From a bacterium (lineage in GTDB: Bacteria > Patescibacteriota > Minisyncoccia > Phycocordibacterales > CAIZLB01), in the NCBI GenBank assembly GCA_027490575.1, contig JAIXXV010000023.1, positions 1-39,781 on the forward strand: a stretch of DNA of 39,781 bases, given 5' to 3'. Both the position numbers and the translations under genes were made by a program. This document shows, in pieces, positions 9,662 to 19,272 of this stretch (positions are counted from its first letter, which is position 1; each line of letters begins with the position of its first letter). Under the pieces are notes generated by a model. It searched no databases and was not told the origin of the DNA. It was given only the letters and a program-made list of their open reading frames with translations.

Positions 9662-10678
9662 TCACCCCACCTTAACAAACCTCTCCACCAAAGGCTTAAT
9701 CTCATCAGAATATCCCTCCTTTCTAATATCAAACCACCTAACATCATTCCGCCTCTTAAACCAAGCCCTTTGTCTTTTTACATAATGCCAAATATCAAAG
9801 TTTAGTCGCTCTATAAAAGCCTCGCGAGTCATCTTTCCTTGAGCCAGGTCGCTTAGTAAGCCATATTCCAGTCCAAATGATTTCATTCGCTTCCATGGCA
9901 CACCTTGAGCATGAAGTTCCTTGGCCTCATTTAGCATGCCTTTCTTCATCCTAACTTCAATTCTTTTTGATATTTTCTTCTTTAAAAATTCATCCCCTGA
10001 CTTATCATCCTTATCATCCTTATTATCACTATTCTTGCCAATGGCATCGATTCCGATACACAATGCTTCGTATTTACTCTTGTGTGTAACTTTTGGAACT
10101 TTGCCAAGTTCTTTTGCAATCTCGATTGCACGTATTAGTCTAACGGGATTTTTTATATCTATCTCTGAGTATCTTACAGGATCTAGTTTTGTTAATGTTT
10201 TCTGCAGCTTCTCTAGAGAATAATTTGATAACCTCTTTCGTAGCTCTATGTTCGCCGTAACCTCAGGAAATACTGTGCCATCAACCACTGCATCTATGTA
10301 AAAACCTGTACCACCACAAAGTATGGGTACGGCTCCACGCGAATATATCTCACCGATCGTTTTATATGCGTAATCCTGAAATTCTGAAACACTAAACATA
10401 TTTTTTCTTTTTGGAGATACTATGTCGAGTCCATGATGTGTGACACCCTTCATCTCTTTCTTGGTAATTTTTCCTGCGCCAATATCCAACCCTGTATATA
10501 TCTGTCTAGAGTCAGCTGAGATTATCTCAGACTTAATACCATGTACTTTTTTGAGGTACTGAGAAATATCAACTGCAAGGTCGCTTTTTCCTGTGGCGGT
10601 AGGGCCTAGTATTACTATGAGTTTTGGCAGTTTTTCTGACCTGACGCTATCTATTATATTTTTTCTATCCAATTTCAT
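9662..10678 (-). CDS. miaA: tRNA dimethylallyltransferase
   Basis: GPTATGKSDLAVDI, ISADSRQIYTGLDIGAGKI, GGTGFYIDAVVDG; C-terminal KRQRAWFKRRNDVRWFD. Confidence 0.95.
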   Translation of the reverse strand: MKLDRKNIIDSVRSEKLPKLIVILGPTATGKSDLAVDISQYLKKVHGIKSEIISADSRQIYTGLDIGAGKITKKEMKGVTHHGLDIVSPKRKNMFSVSEFQDYAYKTIGEIYSRGAVPILCGGTGFYIDAVVDGTVFPEVTANIELRKRLSNYSLEKLQKTLTKLDPVRYSEIDIKNPVRLIRAIEIAKELGKVPKVTHKSKYEALCIGIDAIGKNSDNKDDKDDKSGDEFLKKKISKRIEVRMKKGMLNEAKELHAQGVPWKRMKSFGLEYGLLSDLAQGKMTREAFIERLNFDIWHYVKRQRAWFKRRNDVRWFDIRKEGYSDEIKPLVERFVKVG

Positions 10679-10727
10679 GTTTTTTTGATTTTTTCTAAAT
10701 ACCCCGTGTGTGATACTTACATCTGCA

Positions 10728-11219
10728 ATGAGATACTACAATAACTTTGCCTTCATTGATAGTCAGAATTTGAACATGGGTATAAATGCCCTTGGTTGGA
10801 AATTAGACTTTAGGAGATTCAGAAAATACTTGTTTGAGAAGCATTCAATAACAAAAGCTTACTTGTTCATAGGTTTTATTCAAAAAAACCAAGTATTGTA
10901 TGACAAGCTAAGTGATTGAGGTTATGTGTGCGTATTTAAACCAACTTTAAGTTTAGGACACAACAGAGTAAAGGGGAATGTGGATGCAGAATTGGTATTA
11001 CACACAATGATTCAGATTAACAACTTTGACAAAGCTGTCATTGTTTCAGGTGACGGTGATTTTTATTGCCTCGCTGAATATTTACTTAGTCACGACAAAC
11101 TTGAAAAAGTGCTAGTACCTGATATCAAAAGATATTCTGCTCTGCTAAAGAAACTTAGTATAGAAAATGATAACGTACTTGACTACTTGTGCTTAAAAAG
11201 ATCAAAACTAGAGTTTTAA
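10728..11219 (+). pseudogene. NYN-domain (LabA/DUF88-like) protein interrupted by one in-frame TGA at 10917-10919
   Basis: AFIDSQNLNMGI...FRKYL...AYLFIG then GYVCVFKPTL...KGNVDAELVLHTM...AVIVSGDGDFYCLAEYL; both halves in the same frame. Confidence 0.8.
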
Positions 11220-11310
11220 TAAAAAAGCTCTGGTAGGTACGATACCCTAACAGAACTTTTTCGTCGTGATGTATGTATGATATCAACAACAAATTTTGTG
11301 TCAAGTTTTG

Positions 11311-11391
11311 TGCCGGAGGTGGGACTTGAACCCACATGTCTTTCGACGCTCGATTTTGAGTCGAGTGCGTATACCATTTCGCCACTCCGGC
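11311..11391 (-). tRNA. tRNA-Leu (CAA), class II
   Basis: Reverse complement GCCGGAG...CTCCGGC acceptor, loop CTCAAAA, GGGTTCAAGTCCC T-arm. Confidence 0.93.
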
Positions 11392-11485
11392 AATGTGGTA
11401 GATATTAACTCATTTTCCATTTTTCAACAATATCAAGGAAAAGTAAACTGCAATTCAAGATGTTGTCATGATACAATGAAAATCT

Positions 11486-12790
11486 ATGGAACCAACGAAT
11501 ATCGAACCAGCACCAAAATCATTATATTTCAATAACTCTATCTTTTGGATAGAACTTGAAAAAATTGTACCGAACCCGTATCAACCCAGAAGAGAGTTTG
11601 ACCCTCATGCACTTAGGGATTTGGCTGATTCGATAAGAATGTACGGACTACTACAGCCACTAACAGTTACTCGTAAAGAAAAGATAAAAGAAGACGGTGG
11701 TCTTGTAGTCCAATACGAGCTCATCTCAGGAGAAAGACGTTTGCGAGCTTCAAAGCTAGCTGGACTGGCACAAGTACCTGTTATCATACGCTCTGGTGAA
11801 GCTTCTGATGATGCTAGAGTAAAGCTCGAGCTTGCCATTATAGAAAACCTACAGAGAGAGGACCTAAACGCTGTTGATAGAGCTAGATCATTCCAAAGAC
11901 TTGCAGATGAGTTTGGACTAAAGCACAACCAAATAGCTGAGAAAGTAGGAAAGAGTCGTGAGTATGTATCAAACAGTATACGTCTTTTGATGCTACCTGA
12001 GCATATGTTGCAAGCATTATCAGAAAAGAGAATCACTGAAGGTCACACTAGACCTTTGATGATGCTCACTGCAAAGCCTGAGGAGCAGGAGGTTTTGTTC
12101 AAGGAAATCATTTTCAAAAAACTGACAGTGAGAGAGGCTGAGCAAATATCTAGAAAGGTTGCTGTTGAGAGAGCTAGAAAGAAAGATGCCTTGGGTATAG
12201 ATCCTGAGACAAAAGAGTTTGAGGATAAGCTAAACCAAGCTCTTGGTACTAGAGTTATGATTGAGAAAAAGGAGAAGGGTGGTAAGATTGTTATTGATTA
12301 CTTTAGTAATGATGACTTGAGATATATCATAGAGGCTCTCCAAAAAAACCAAGAACAAGAAAGTGGTGGCGGCTCAACTCTCGCGCAAAAGCTATCAGAC
12401 TCTATGACCAAAGCACTTTCAGGTGTTGATACTGAGTCAGACACAGCTATCCCAGGATTTCATCCAGCATCTATATCAGTTCAAGAGGCCGTAGATCAGA
12501 TCATTAACAACAAAGCCAGCGAAGCTTTTGTAAATGAGGTAGGGCACAGAGAGTCTGGCATTGGTGAGGAGGTGAGTATGGGTGTAAATGCTGTAGGTGC
12601 AGACACTGCTGTTTCTGAAAGGGTTTCTGTCGTCGGTGTTGCGGATGTTGCCGGTGAAGGCGAGTTGAATGTTGCTGACTCTCTAAGCGCGTCTGAGGCA
12701 AATGTTGAAAAAGCTCCAGTTGATGATTCAACACCTGCTGATCAAGTGGATGATGATGAATTGTATTCGATGAAGAATTTTAGTATTTAG
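11486..12790 (+). CDS. parB: ParB/Spo0J-like chromosome partitioning protein with long acidic low-complexity C-terminal tail
   Basis: IVPNPYQPRREFD, LISGERRLRASKLAG, IIENLQREDLNAVDRARSFQRL, HTH KVGKSREYVSNSIRLL. Confidence 0.92.
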   Translation: MEPTNIEPAPKSLYFNNSIFWIELEKIVPNPYQPRREFDPHALRDLADSIRMYGLLQPLTVTRKEKIKEDGGLVVQYELISGERRLRASKLAGLAQVPVIIRSGEASDDARVKLELAIIENLQREDLNAVDRARSFQRLADEFGLKHNQIAEKVGKSREYVSNSIRLLMLPEHMLQALSEKRITEGHTRPLMMLTAKPEEQEVLFKEIIFKKLTVREAEQISRKVAVERARKKDALGIDPETKEFEDKLNQALGTRVMIEKKEKGGKIVIDYFSNDDLRYIIEALQKNQEQESGGGSTLAQKLSDSMTKALSGVDTESDTAIPGFHPASISVQEAVDQIINNKASEAFVNEVGHRESGIGEEVSMGVNAVGADTAVSERVSVVGVADVAGEGELNVADSLSASEANVEKAPVDDSTPADQVDDDELYSMKNFSI

Positions 12791-12958
12791 CGCTGATAAG
12801 TATTTTTCAATAGATTAGCATACCTAAAGTGGTGATAATTATGTAACGCATTTTATTGACGGTCAACTATTTGAAGTGCCTGAGTCCTGATACGATAACT
12901 TCTGAAGATTTCTGTATAACATGGAGATCAAAAACACCGAACAGTTCATTATCACTTT

Positions 12959-13312
12959 ATGAAAAAATCTATTAACTGCCGAGCTGTCAAAGCCGCCGTG
13001 TCTTTTGATGAAGTCTTAAAATGTTATGGTCTCACCACTAACGTTCGTGTCACTCGTAATGGACATGGTCTGAAAATGCCCTGCCCCTTTCATTTACAGA
13101 ACAACGGGAAAGACACCTTCGTGGTTAATCGTTCAGGGCAAAGTTGGTATTGCCATTGTTCAAAATGTAAGCGTGGTGGCAACCACTTTGATTTTGTTCG
13201 GTGCATGGAAAACTGCAGCACAATAGAAGCGGCTTTGATTGTAGACACTTGGTTTAACCTTGGTCTCGCCAAAATAAAGCATCCAAGATTTACAGCGGCT
13301 TCAGCTGAATGA
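12959..13312 (+). CDS. Stand-alone DnaG-type CHC2 zinc-binding domain protein (117 aa)
   Basis: FDEVLKCYGL...CPFHLQNN...TFVVNRSGQSWYCHCSKCKRGGNHFDFVRCMENCSTIEAA matches the primase zinc-binding domain; no TOPRIM region. Confidence 0.75.
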   Translation: MKKSINCRAVKAAVSFDEVLKCYGLTTNVRVTRNGHGLKMPCPFHLQNNGKDTFVVNRSGQSWYCHCSKCKRGGNHFDFVRCMENCSTIEAALIVDTWFNLGLAKIKHPRFTAASAE

Positions 13313-13345
13313 TTTCAAAATGTTCACTAGTAGAGCTTTTACTTC

Positions 13346-13378
13346 CCGTTGCGATACATATCGCGCGGGATTTTTTTA
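13346..13378 (+). terminator. Terminator after the CHC2 gene
   Basis: CCCGttGCGATA-ca-TATCGCgCGGG followed by ATTTTTTT. Confidence 0.7.
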
Positions 13379-15778
13379 TTACTTACCCTCAACCTTCTTC
13401 TTCGCCCATCTACCTCGAGTACTTACTTTTTTAGGTTCAGCTAGTATTGCGCAAGCTCTCTCGTATTTGATTGTATATGGATTGTCCTCACCTTTAAGTG
13501 ATCTGAAGTCTCCGTCATGCACTATATATGGCCCGAAACGTCCAATATTGGCTGTTATAACCTTTCCAGTCTCTGGGTGCTTGCCAAGTTGCTTTGGTAG
13601 ACTTAAGTATGTCATAGCGTCTTCCATGGTCACTGAGGCCAGGTCTTTACCTTTAGGGATACTTGCCATACGTGGCTTGACCGACACTTTCTTTGGCTTC
13701 TTTGCGCGAGGTTTTTTAACCTTCTTCGCTTTGCCAGTCTTTGGATCAATTTCCGGCTCAGCTGATGCGACCGCGCCTGAATCAGCCACGCCACCAGTAC
13801 CATTCACACCAGCGTTCTCAACTACAACATCTTCAACCGGCTTATTTCCAACATCAATACCATCTGCAATAGCTTTTTCAATAGTTTCTTTGTCACCGAG
13901 TTGTACATAAGGACCGTATTTTCCAACTTTCACAAATACTGGTAGGCCAGTTTTCGTATCGTGGCCTATAGGTTCGTCGCCTTTGATCTCTTCACCTTCG
14001 ATAGTAAGCGCGCCGTCACAAGCTGGATATGTAGCACAACTCAAAAACTTTCCACCACGTCCTAGTTTTATAATCATGTGACTTCCGCATTTTGGACATT
14101 TGTATTTTGCATCAGCATCACCTAGGTTTGTGGCTTTTGCTAGAGTTTCTTTTGAAAGTACTTCGGCATGAAAAGGTATATAGAAATCTTTTAGAGTTTT
14201 TTCATAATCAGCTTTTCCAAAAGCAACATCATCGAGTTTGTCTTCCATCTCAGCTGTAAAGTCGTCACTTATGTATGTAGGGAAGTATTCTTCTAAGAAA
14301 CTACTAACAACATCACCTGTATCAGTTGGTATAAGTGCTTTGTTTACTTTCTGTACGTATTCACGTTCCTCAATGGTTTTGATGATACTTGCATAAGTAG
14401 ACGGTCTACCGATACCTCTTTTTTCTAGCTCTTTGATAAGCCCGGCCTCAGTGTATCTGTTTGGCGGCTCGGTCCACTTTTCTGTATTTCTTATATCGTG
14501 AAGTGTCAGGTCTTCGTCAGCAACTACTCGTGGAAGCTCAACATCTTCACCTCGTGCGTCAGGGTCAGCCTTGAGCCATCCTTCAAACTGTAGCTGACTT
14601 CCAGTAACAGTAAAATCAGGAATACCGCCGGTAGTGATGTTTGCAGTTATCTTTGTTCTCAAAAGCTCAGCATCTTTCATCAAAGATGCGAGTGTCCGTC
14701 CTCTGATAAGTCTATAAAGTTTTTTCTCATCATCATTAGCACCAGCTATCTCAGTTCCAAAATGCGTTGGTCTTATAGCCTCATGTGCCTCTTGAGCGTT
14801 CTTGCTTTTTGAAGCATATGTCCTGACTTCTGCCAGGTCTTTGCCATATGACTTTCCTATAACTGCTATTGCATCAGAGATGGCTTGCTTACTGAGGTTC
14901 ACACTATCAGTTCTCATGTATGTGATATGACCTGCTTCGTAAAGCTTTTGAGCAAGACCCATTGTTCTAGATGGAGCAAATCCAAGTCTTGAACTCGCAG
15001 TTTGTTGCAATGTAGATGTGATAAATGGTGCTTTTGGTGAGCGTTTTGCTTTTGTTTGGTCGATTGATACAACTTTCCATGTGCCAGCTTTTGCTTTTTT
15101 AAGTATTTCTTCAGCGTCTGCCAGAGTCTTTGGTTCTTCAACACATGAAAGAGTTATCACGCCTTTGTTTTTCTTACCTTCAAGATCTGCTTGTAGTACA
15201 AAGTATTGAACAGGATTGAAAGCTCTTATCTCTCTTTCTCTTTCCATGATAATACGCAAAGCGGGAGACTGAACGCGTCCTGCAGACAAACCATATCTAA
15301 CTTTTTTCCATATCAAGCCAGACAGGTCATAACCTACAAGTCTATCGAGTACACGTCGTGCCTCTTGAGCTTTTCTCAAGTTCTGATCAATATCTCGTGG
15401 ATGTTTGATAGCTTCTTTGATAGCTGATTCAGTGATCTCATGGAAAACAACACGCTTTGGATTTTTCAGTCCCACAGCCTGTTGAACATGCCATGCTATA
15501 GCTTCACCTTCACGGTCGGGGTCGGTTGCTAGAATCACTTCACTGGCTTTTGATGCTAAGTGAGCAATTTCGTCTATGACTTTTTCTTTACCAATAGAGA
15601 CAACATATCTGGGTACGAATCCACCTTCGATATCGATAGCAGTTTTACTACTTTTTGGTAAGTCTCTAACATGTCCAACAGAAGCAACTACCTTGTATTC
15701 ATCACCAAGATATTTGTTTATAGTTTTTGCTTTTGCCGGTGACTCTACTATGAGGAGTATTTGTTTTTTTGTCGCCAT
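13379..15778 (-). CDS. topA: DNA topoisomerase I
   Basis: TOPRIM IVESPAKAKTINKYL, DPDREGEAIAWH, active-site region YMRTDSVNLS, C-terminal Cys4 finger CPKCGSHM...CATYPACDG. Confidence 0.96.
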   Translation of the reverse strand: MATKKQILLIVESPAKAKTINKYLGDEYKVVASVGHVRDLPKSSKTAIDIEGGFVPRYVVSIGKEKVIDEIAHLASKASEVILATDPDREGEAIAWHVQQAVGLKNPKRVVFHEITESAIKEAIKHPRDIDQNLRKAQEARRVLDRLVGYDLSGLIWKKVRYGLSAGRVQSPALRIIMEREREIRAFNPVQYFVLQADLEGKKNKGVITLSCVEEPKTLADAEEILKKAKAGTWKVVSIDQTKAKRSPKAPFITSTLQQTASSRLGFAPSRTMGLAQKLYEAGHITYMRTDSVNLSKQAISDAIAVIGKSYGKDLAEVRTYASKSKNAQEAHEAIRPTHFGTEIAGANDDEKKLYRLIRGRTLASLMKDAELLRTKITANITTGGIPDFTVTGSQLQFEGWLKADPDARGEDVELPRVVADEDLTLHDIRNTEKWTEPPNRYTEAGLIKELEKRGIGRPSTYASIIKTIEEREYVQKVNKALIPTDTGDVVSSFLEEYFPTYISDDFTAEMEDKLDDVAFGKADYEKTLKDFYIPFHAEVLSKETLAKATNLGDADAKYKCPKCGSHMIIKLGRGGKFLSCATYPACDGALTIEGEEIKGDEPIGHDTKTGLPVFVKVGKYGPYVQLGDKETIEKAIADGIDVGNKPVEDVVVENAGVNGTGGVADSGAVASAEPEIDPKTGKAKKVKKPRAKKPKKVSVKPRMASIPKGKDLASVTMEDAMTYLSLPKQLGKHPETGKVITANIGRFGPYIVHDGDFRSLKGEDNPYTIKYERACAILAEPKKVSTRGRWAKKKVEGK

Positions 15779-15828
15779 ATTTCGTAGTATTACACATATT
15801 TGTCAAATCTAGCAAATATGAGTGCGAC

Positions 15829-16800
15829 TTACTGCTTTAGTTTCCTCATAATAACTCGACCTTTTTCTGTGAGTGAAATCATGCCAAACTCTTCTTTTAT
15901 CATATTCTTAATCTCAAGTATTGATATGAGGATTTGAATCTTTGTAAAGTCTAGTTGGCTTTCTTTATGAAGAAAATCTCTACCCCTAGGCTCATTTAAA
16001 AGCCTGAGTATAACTAGCTCATCATCTGTACTTGAATTGTATGTGAGACTTTCATCTGGTGCATCAAAGAGCAATTTGTCGACCTTTAAGCCGAGCGCTT
16101 CATGAAGGTCTGTAGGACCACATATTGGCACCGCGCCTTTCTTTATGAGATCAAGTGGTCCCAGTGATGCATCTGAAAAGATTGATCCCGGTAGAGCTAA
16201 AACATCTCTATTGTACTCAAGCGCCATCCGAGCTGTGATAAGTGTACCTGAATCATGTTCGCCCTCTATCACCAATACAGCATGAGATAGTCCTGCCATG
16301 ATGCGGTTTCTAAGTGGAAATGACCAAGGCGATGCTCTTGTTGATGGTTCGAATTCAGAAAGTAACAAACCTCCGCTATTGAGAATGCTTTCTGCAAGAA
16401 ATTGGTGGGAGCGGGGATAGAGGACGTCATCATTTATACCTGAACCCGGGACTGCAATGCACTTTATCCCCTCTGATACACATATATCATGCACCAGTCC
16501 GTCTATACCTAGTGCTAACCCAGACACTACTATCACATCTTGACCTTTGAGTGATTTTACCAAGACTTCACAAGCCTCCTTGCCATAGCTAGTAAATCTA
16601 CGAGACCCTACTATACATATATATGTAGCCCCCGGCTGTATCAAAAGTTCTTTGTTGCCACGGACGTACAATATACTAGGTTTGTCAGGTATCTGGGAAA
16701 GCAATGGCGAATAGTCTGCAGGTATTGTTTCTACCGAGTATTCATACTTTTGGCCATTGTATGAGTTGGACATGTGTTTTGAATCATTTATATCTATCAT
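15829..16800 (-). CDS. dprA: DNA processing protein DprA/Smf
   Basis: IVGSRRFTSYGKEA, VVSGLALGIDGLVHD, VPGSGINDDVLYPRSH, SEFEPSTRASPWSFPLRNRIMAGLS. Confidence 0.93.
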   Translation of the reverse strand: MIDINDSKHMSNSYNGQKYEYSVETIPADYSPLLSQIPDKPSILYVRGNKELLIQPGATYICIVGSRRFTSYGKEACEVLVKSLKGQDVIVVSGLALGIDGLVHDICVSEGIKCIAVPGSGINDDVLYPRSHQFLAESILNSGGLLLSEFEPSTRASPWSFPLRNRIMAGLSHAVLVIEGEHDSGTLITARMALEYNRDVLALPGSIFSDASLGPLDLIKKGAVPICGPTDLHEALGLKVDKLLFDAPDESLTYNSSTDDELVILRLLNEPRGRDFLHKESQLDFTKIQILISILEIKNMIKEEFGMISLTEKGRVIMRKLKQ

Positions 16801-16903
16801 TGGCTAAATTGTAGCCATTTGGTATGATGGGAACATAAAATAAAGTTAAAGAAGCGCTGGCTTCAAGGACACAAGTAACATTTAAAAATATTCATAGAAT
16901 TCC

Positions 16904-18169
16904 ATGTTAGATATAAAATTCATAAGAGAAAATAAAGATTTGATAAAGGACGGTGCTAGAAAAAAGCATATGGACTTTGATGTGGACAAACTCATTGAGG
17001 TAGATGCTGCAAGAAGAGAGTTACTTGTGTCTATGGAGTCAAAGAAAGCTGATCAAAATCAAATCAGCCAAAGGATAACTACTGAGTCTGATCAAGAGGT
17101 TAGAAATGCGCTTATAGAAGAGACTCGTACGCTCAAGGAGTCTATAAAAGCAGATGAAGAAAAGTTGGCTGAAGTTATGAAAGAATGGCAACTTCTTATG
17201 GTCTCTACTCCTAACATCCCAGATATATCTGTGCCAGAAGGTGAGTCTGATGCAGACAATATGGAAGTAAAAACTTGGGGAGAAGCAAAGACTTTTCCTT
17301 TTGAAGCAAAGAGTCATATAGACATCATGGAAAAGCTTGACCTTGCTGATTTTAAAAAGGGCACTGATGTTTCTGGATTCAGAGGATACTTTTTGAAAAA
17401 TGCTGGAGCCGAGCTTTCTCTTGCTATATGGATGTATGCAAGAGATTTTTGGACCAAGAAGGGATTTTCTTTCATGATTGTACCTTCACTTGTAAGAAGA
17501 GAAACTTTGTTCGGTACAGGATATCTTCCACAAGGTGAAGAGGATTTATACAAAACTCAGGACGGAGACTTTTTGGCTGGTACTGGTGAAGTTGCAACTA
17601 TGGCTTACTTTGCTGAAAGTGAGATAGCCAAGAGCGAATTACCAAAAAAAGTACTAGCTTTTTCACCTTGTTTTAGAAGAGAAGCTGGTTCACATGGTAA
17701 AGATGTTAAAGGTCTCATACGTGTACATGAGTTTTTCAAGATGGAGCAAGTTGTGCTTTGTGAAGCGAGCCATGAAGAAAGTGTAAAGCTTCACGAAGAG
17801 ATCAACAGAAACACTGAAGAGTTTATTGAGTCTCTAAATATTCCATACAGAACAGTTGTAAACTGTGGAGGCGACTTAGGTCTAGGTCAGGTTAAAAAGT
17901 ACGATATAGAGCTTTGGGTTCCTGGTGAGCAAAAGTACCGTGAGATAAGTTCAGCTTCATATTTCCATGATTTTCAATCAAGACGCTTGAACATCAAGTA
18001 TAGAGATCAAGAAGGTAAGTCTCGTTTTGTTCACTCACTAAACTGTACCGCTATACCTACCCCTCGTATTTTGGTGTCACTTATTGAGAACTATCAAAAT
18101 GAGAATGGTGAGGTTTTGATACCCGATGCCCTCAAACCATATATGGCTGGTAAAGAGATAATCAGATAA
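16904..18169 (+). CDS. serS: Seryl-tRNA synthetase
   Basis: MLDIKFIRENKDLI coiled arm, class II motifs FRREAGSHGKDVKGLIRVHEFFKMEQV, C-terminal NCTAIPTPRILVSLIENYQNENGEVLIPDAL. Confidence 0.96.
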   Translation: MLDIKFIRENKDLIKDGARKKHMDFDVDKLIEVDAARRELLVSMESKKADQNQISQRITTESDQEVRNALIEETRTLKESIKADEEKLAEVMKEWQLLMVSTPNIPDISVPEGESDADNMEVKTWGEAKTFPFEAKSHIDIMEKLDLADFKKGTDVSGFRGYFLKNAGAELSLAIWMYARDFWTKKGFSFMIVPSLVRRETLFGTGYLPQGEEDLYKTQDGDFLAGTGEVATMAYFAESEIAKSELPKKVLAFSPCFRREAGSHGKDVKGLIRVHEFFKMEQVVLCEASHEESVKLHEEINRNTEEFIESLNIPYRTVVNCGGDLGLGQVKKYDIELWVPGEQKYREISSASYFHDFQSRRLNIKYRDQEGKSRFVHSLNCTAIPTPRILVSLIENYQNENGEVLIPDALKPYMAGKEIIR

Positions 18170-18248
18170 CAGTTATCAGATATCAGGTAACAGATATCAG
18201 GTATCAGTTAGCAGATAGCGGTTAACAGGTGACAGATGGTAGGTGGTA
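18165..18248 (+). repeat. Degenerate heptanucleotide tandem array, 12 units in exact phase, spanning the serS stop codon
   Basis: GATAACA GTTATCA GATATCA GGTAACA GATATCA GGTATCA GTTAGCA GATAGCG GTTAACA GGTGACA GATGGTA GGTGGTA. Confidence 0.9.
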
Positions 18249-18281
18249 AAAAGTGTTAGGATAAAAGAACATTAAATAAAA

Positions 18282-19226
18282 ATGAAGTTTAGTTCAAATT
18301 CATCTAAAGATTTTCTAAAATCTCAAGCGGTTTCTCGAAGGAGACGAAAAAAGAAGTTCGTGAGATTGTATTTATTTATTTCTCTATTTATTGTCCTCTT
18401 GATTGGTTTGGTTTTGTTATTGAGACTTGAGAGATTGCAGATAAGAAATGTAGTTGTTACTGGAAATGTGACTCTATCTGAGCAGGAGATTGAAGATTTT
18501 GTAAATAATATTATTGATTCAAATTATTTATTTTTAATACCAAAAAGAAATAGTTTGATATACCCTGCCGACACAATACAGGCTTCTATAAAAAATAAGT
18601 TTTTAAGGGTCGCAGATGTCTCAATGGACACAGAGTCTTTTGAATTTTTAAATGTGAAAATAACTGAGCGTAAAGCTGTTGCCAAGTGGTGTAATCCTGT
18701 GGACTGTTATGTTATAGATGACAATGGATATGCCTTTAGTAAATACGAGGATCCATTAGCTACTGATCAACAAAACCTAGACCTTTTGGTGTTTACAGGT
18801 ATGGATGAAAGCATAGGTAGCGAGCCTTTGGGAAAAAATATAATACCGAAAGAAATGGTTACTAAGTTTCTGGAGCTAAAGGTCGTTCTTGAAGGATTTG
18901 GTCTAACGGCCGAAGAACTTGAGTATAGGAGTAAAGATGAAATTGTCTTCAAGATAGATGGATCTGGGCGAATCATTTTAAATGAAAGACGACCACTTGA
19001 AGAGTCGATGAATAATCTAAAGACTGTTCTTGATTCTGAAGTATTCAAAGGTAAACTGGAAAGTATGGATTATATTGATACTCGTTTTGGTAATAAAGTT
19101 TTCTACAAGTTTAAAAACCAGGAGGCATTGAGTACTGAAGGTGGCAATACAAGCAATACAAATGATACGGGTGCTACAAGTACTACAAGCACTGCGAGGG
19201 CAACCACTACGAGATCTACAAGATAA
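18282..19226 (+). CDS. FtsQ/DivIB-like cell-division protein (TM plus POTRA)
   Basis: Basic N-terminus, single TM, LQIRNVVVTGNVTLSEQEIEDFV POTRA start, KITERKAVAKW. Confidence 0.75.
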   Translation: MKFSSNSSKDFLKSQAVSRRRRKKKFVRLYLFISLFIVLLIGLVLLLRLERLQIRNVVVTGNVTLSEQEIEDFVNNIIDSNYLFLIPKRNSLIYPADTIQASIKNKFLRVADVSMDTESFEFLNVKITERKAVAKWCNPVDCYVIDDNGYAFSKYEDPLATDQQNLDLLVFTGMDESIGSEPLGKNIIPKEMVTKFLELKVVLEGFGLTAEELEYRSKDEIVFKIDGSGRIILNERRPLEESMNNLKTVLDSEVFKGKLESMDYIDTRFGNKVFYKFKNQEALSTEGGNTSNTNDTGATSTTSTARATTTRSTR

Positions 19227-19272
19227 GGTATTTTTTAAAACAAAGCATTTTTATGATAATATGTCTAAGTAA

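Noticed and set aside
10917-10919. Genome-wide UGA recoding (as in Gracilibacteria/Absconditabacteria) to explain the NYN gene
   Set aside because: miaA and the ORFans at 8545-9171 and 22464-23213 end in TGA at sensible C-termini, and other core genes show no in-frame TGA; the standard code fits.
13320-13910. 196-aa plus-strand ORF opposite the topA 3' end
   Set aside because: Antisense shadow of topA; it runs through the CHC2-gene terminator.
18165-18248. CRISPR array interpretation of the heptamer repeats
   Set aside because: Period is 7 nt with no spacers and no cas genes nearby.
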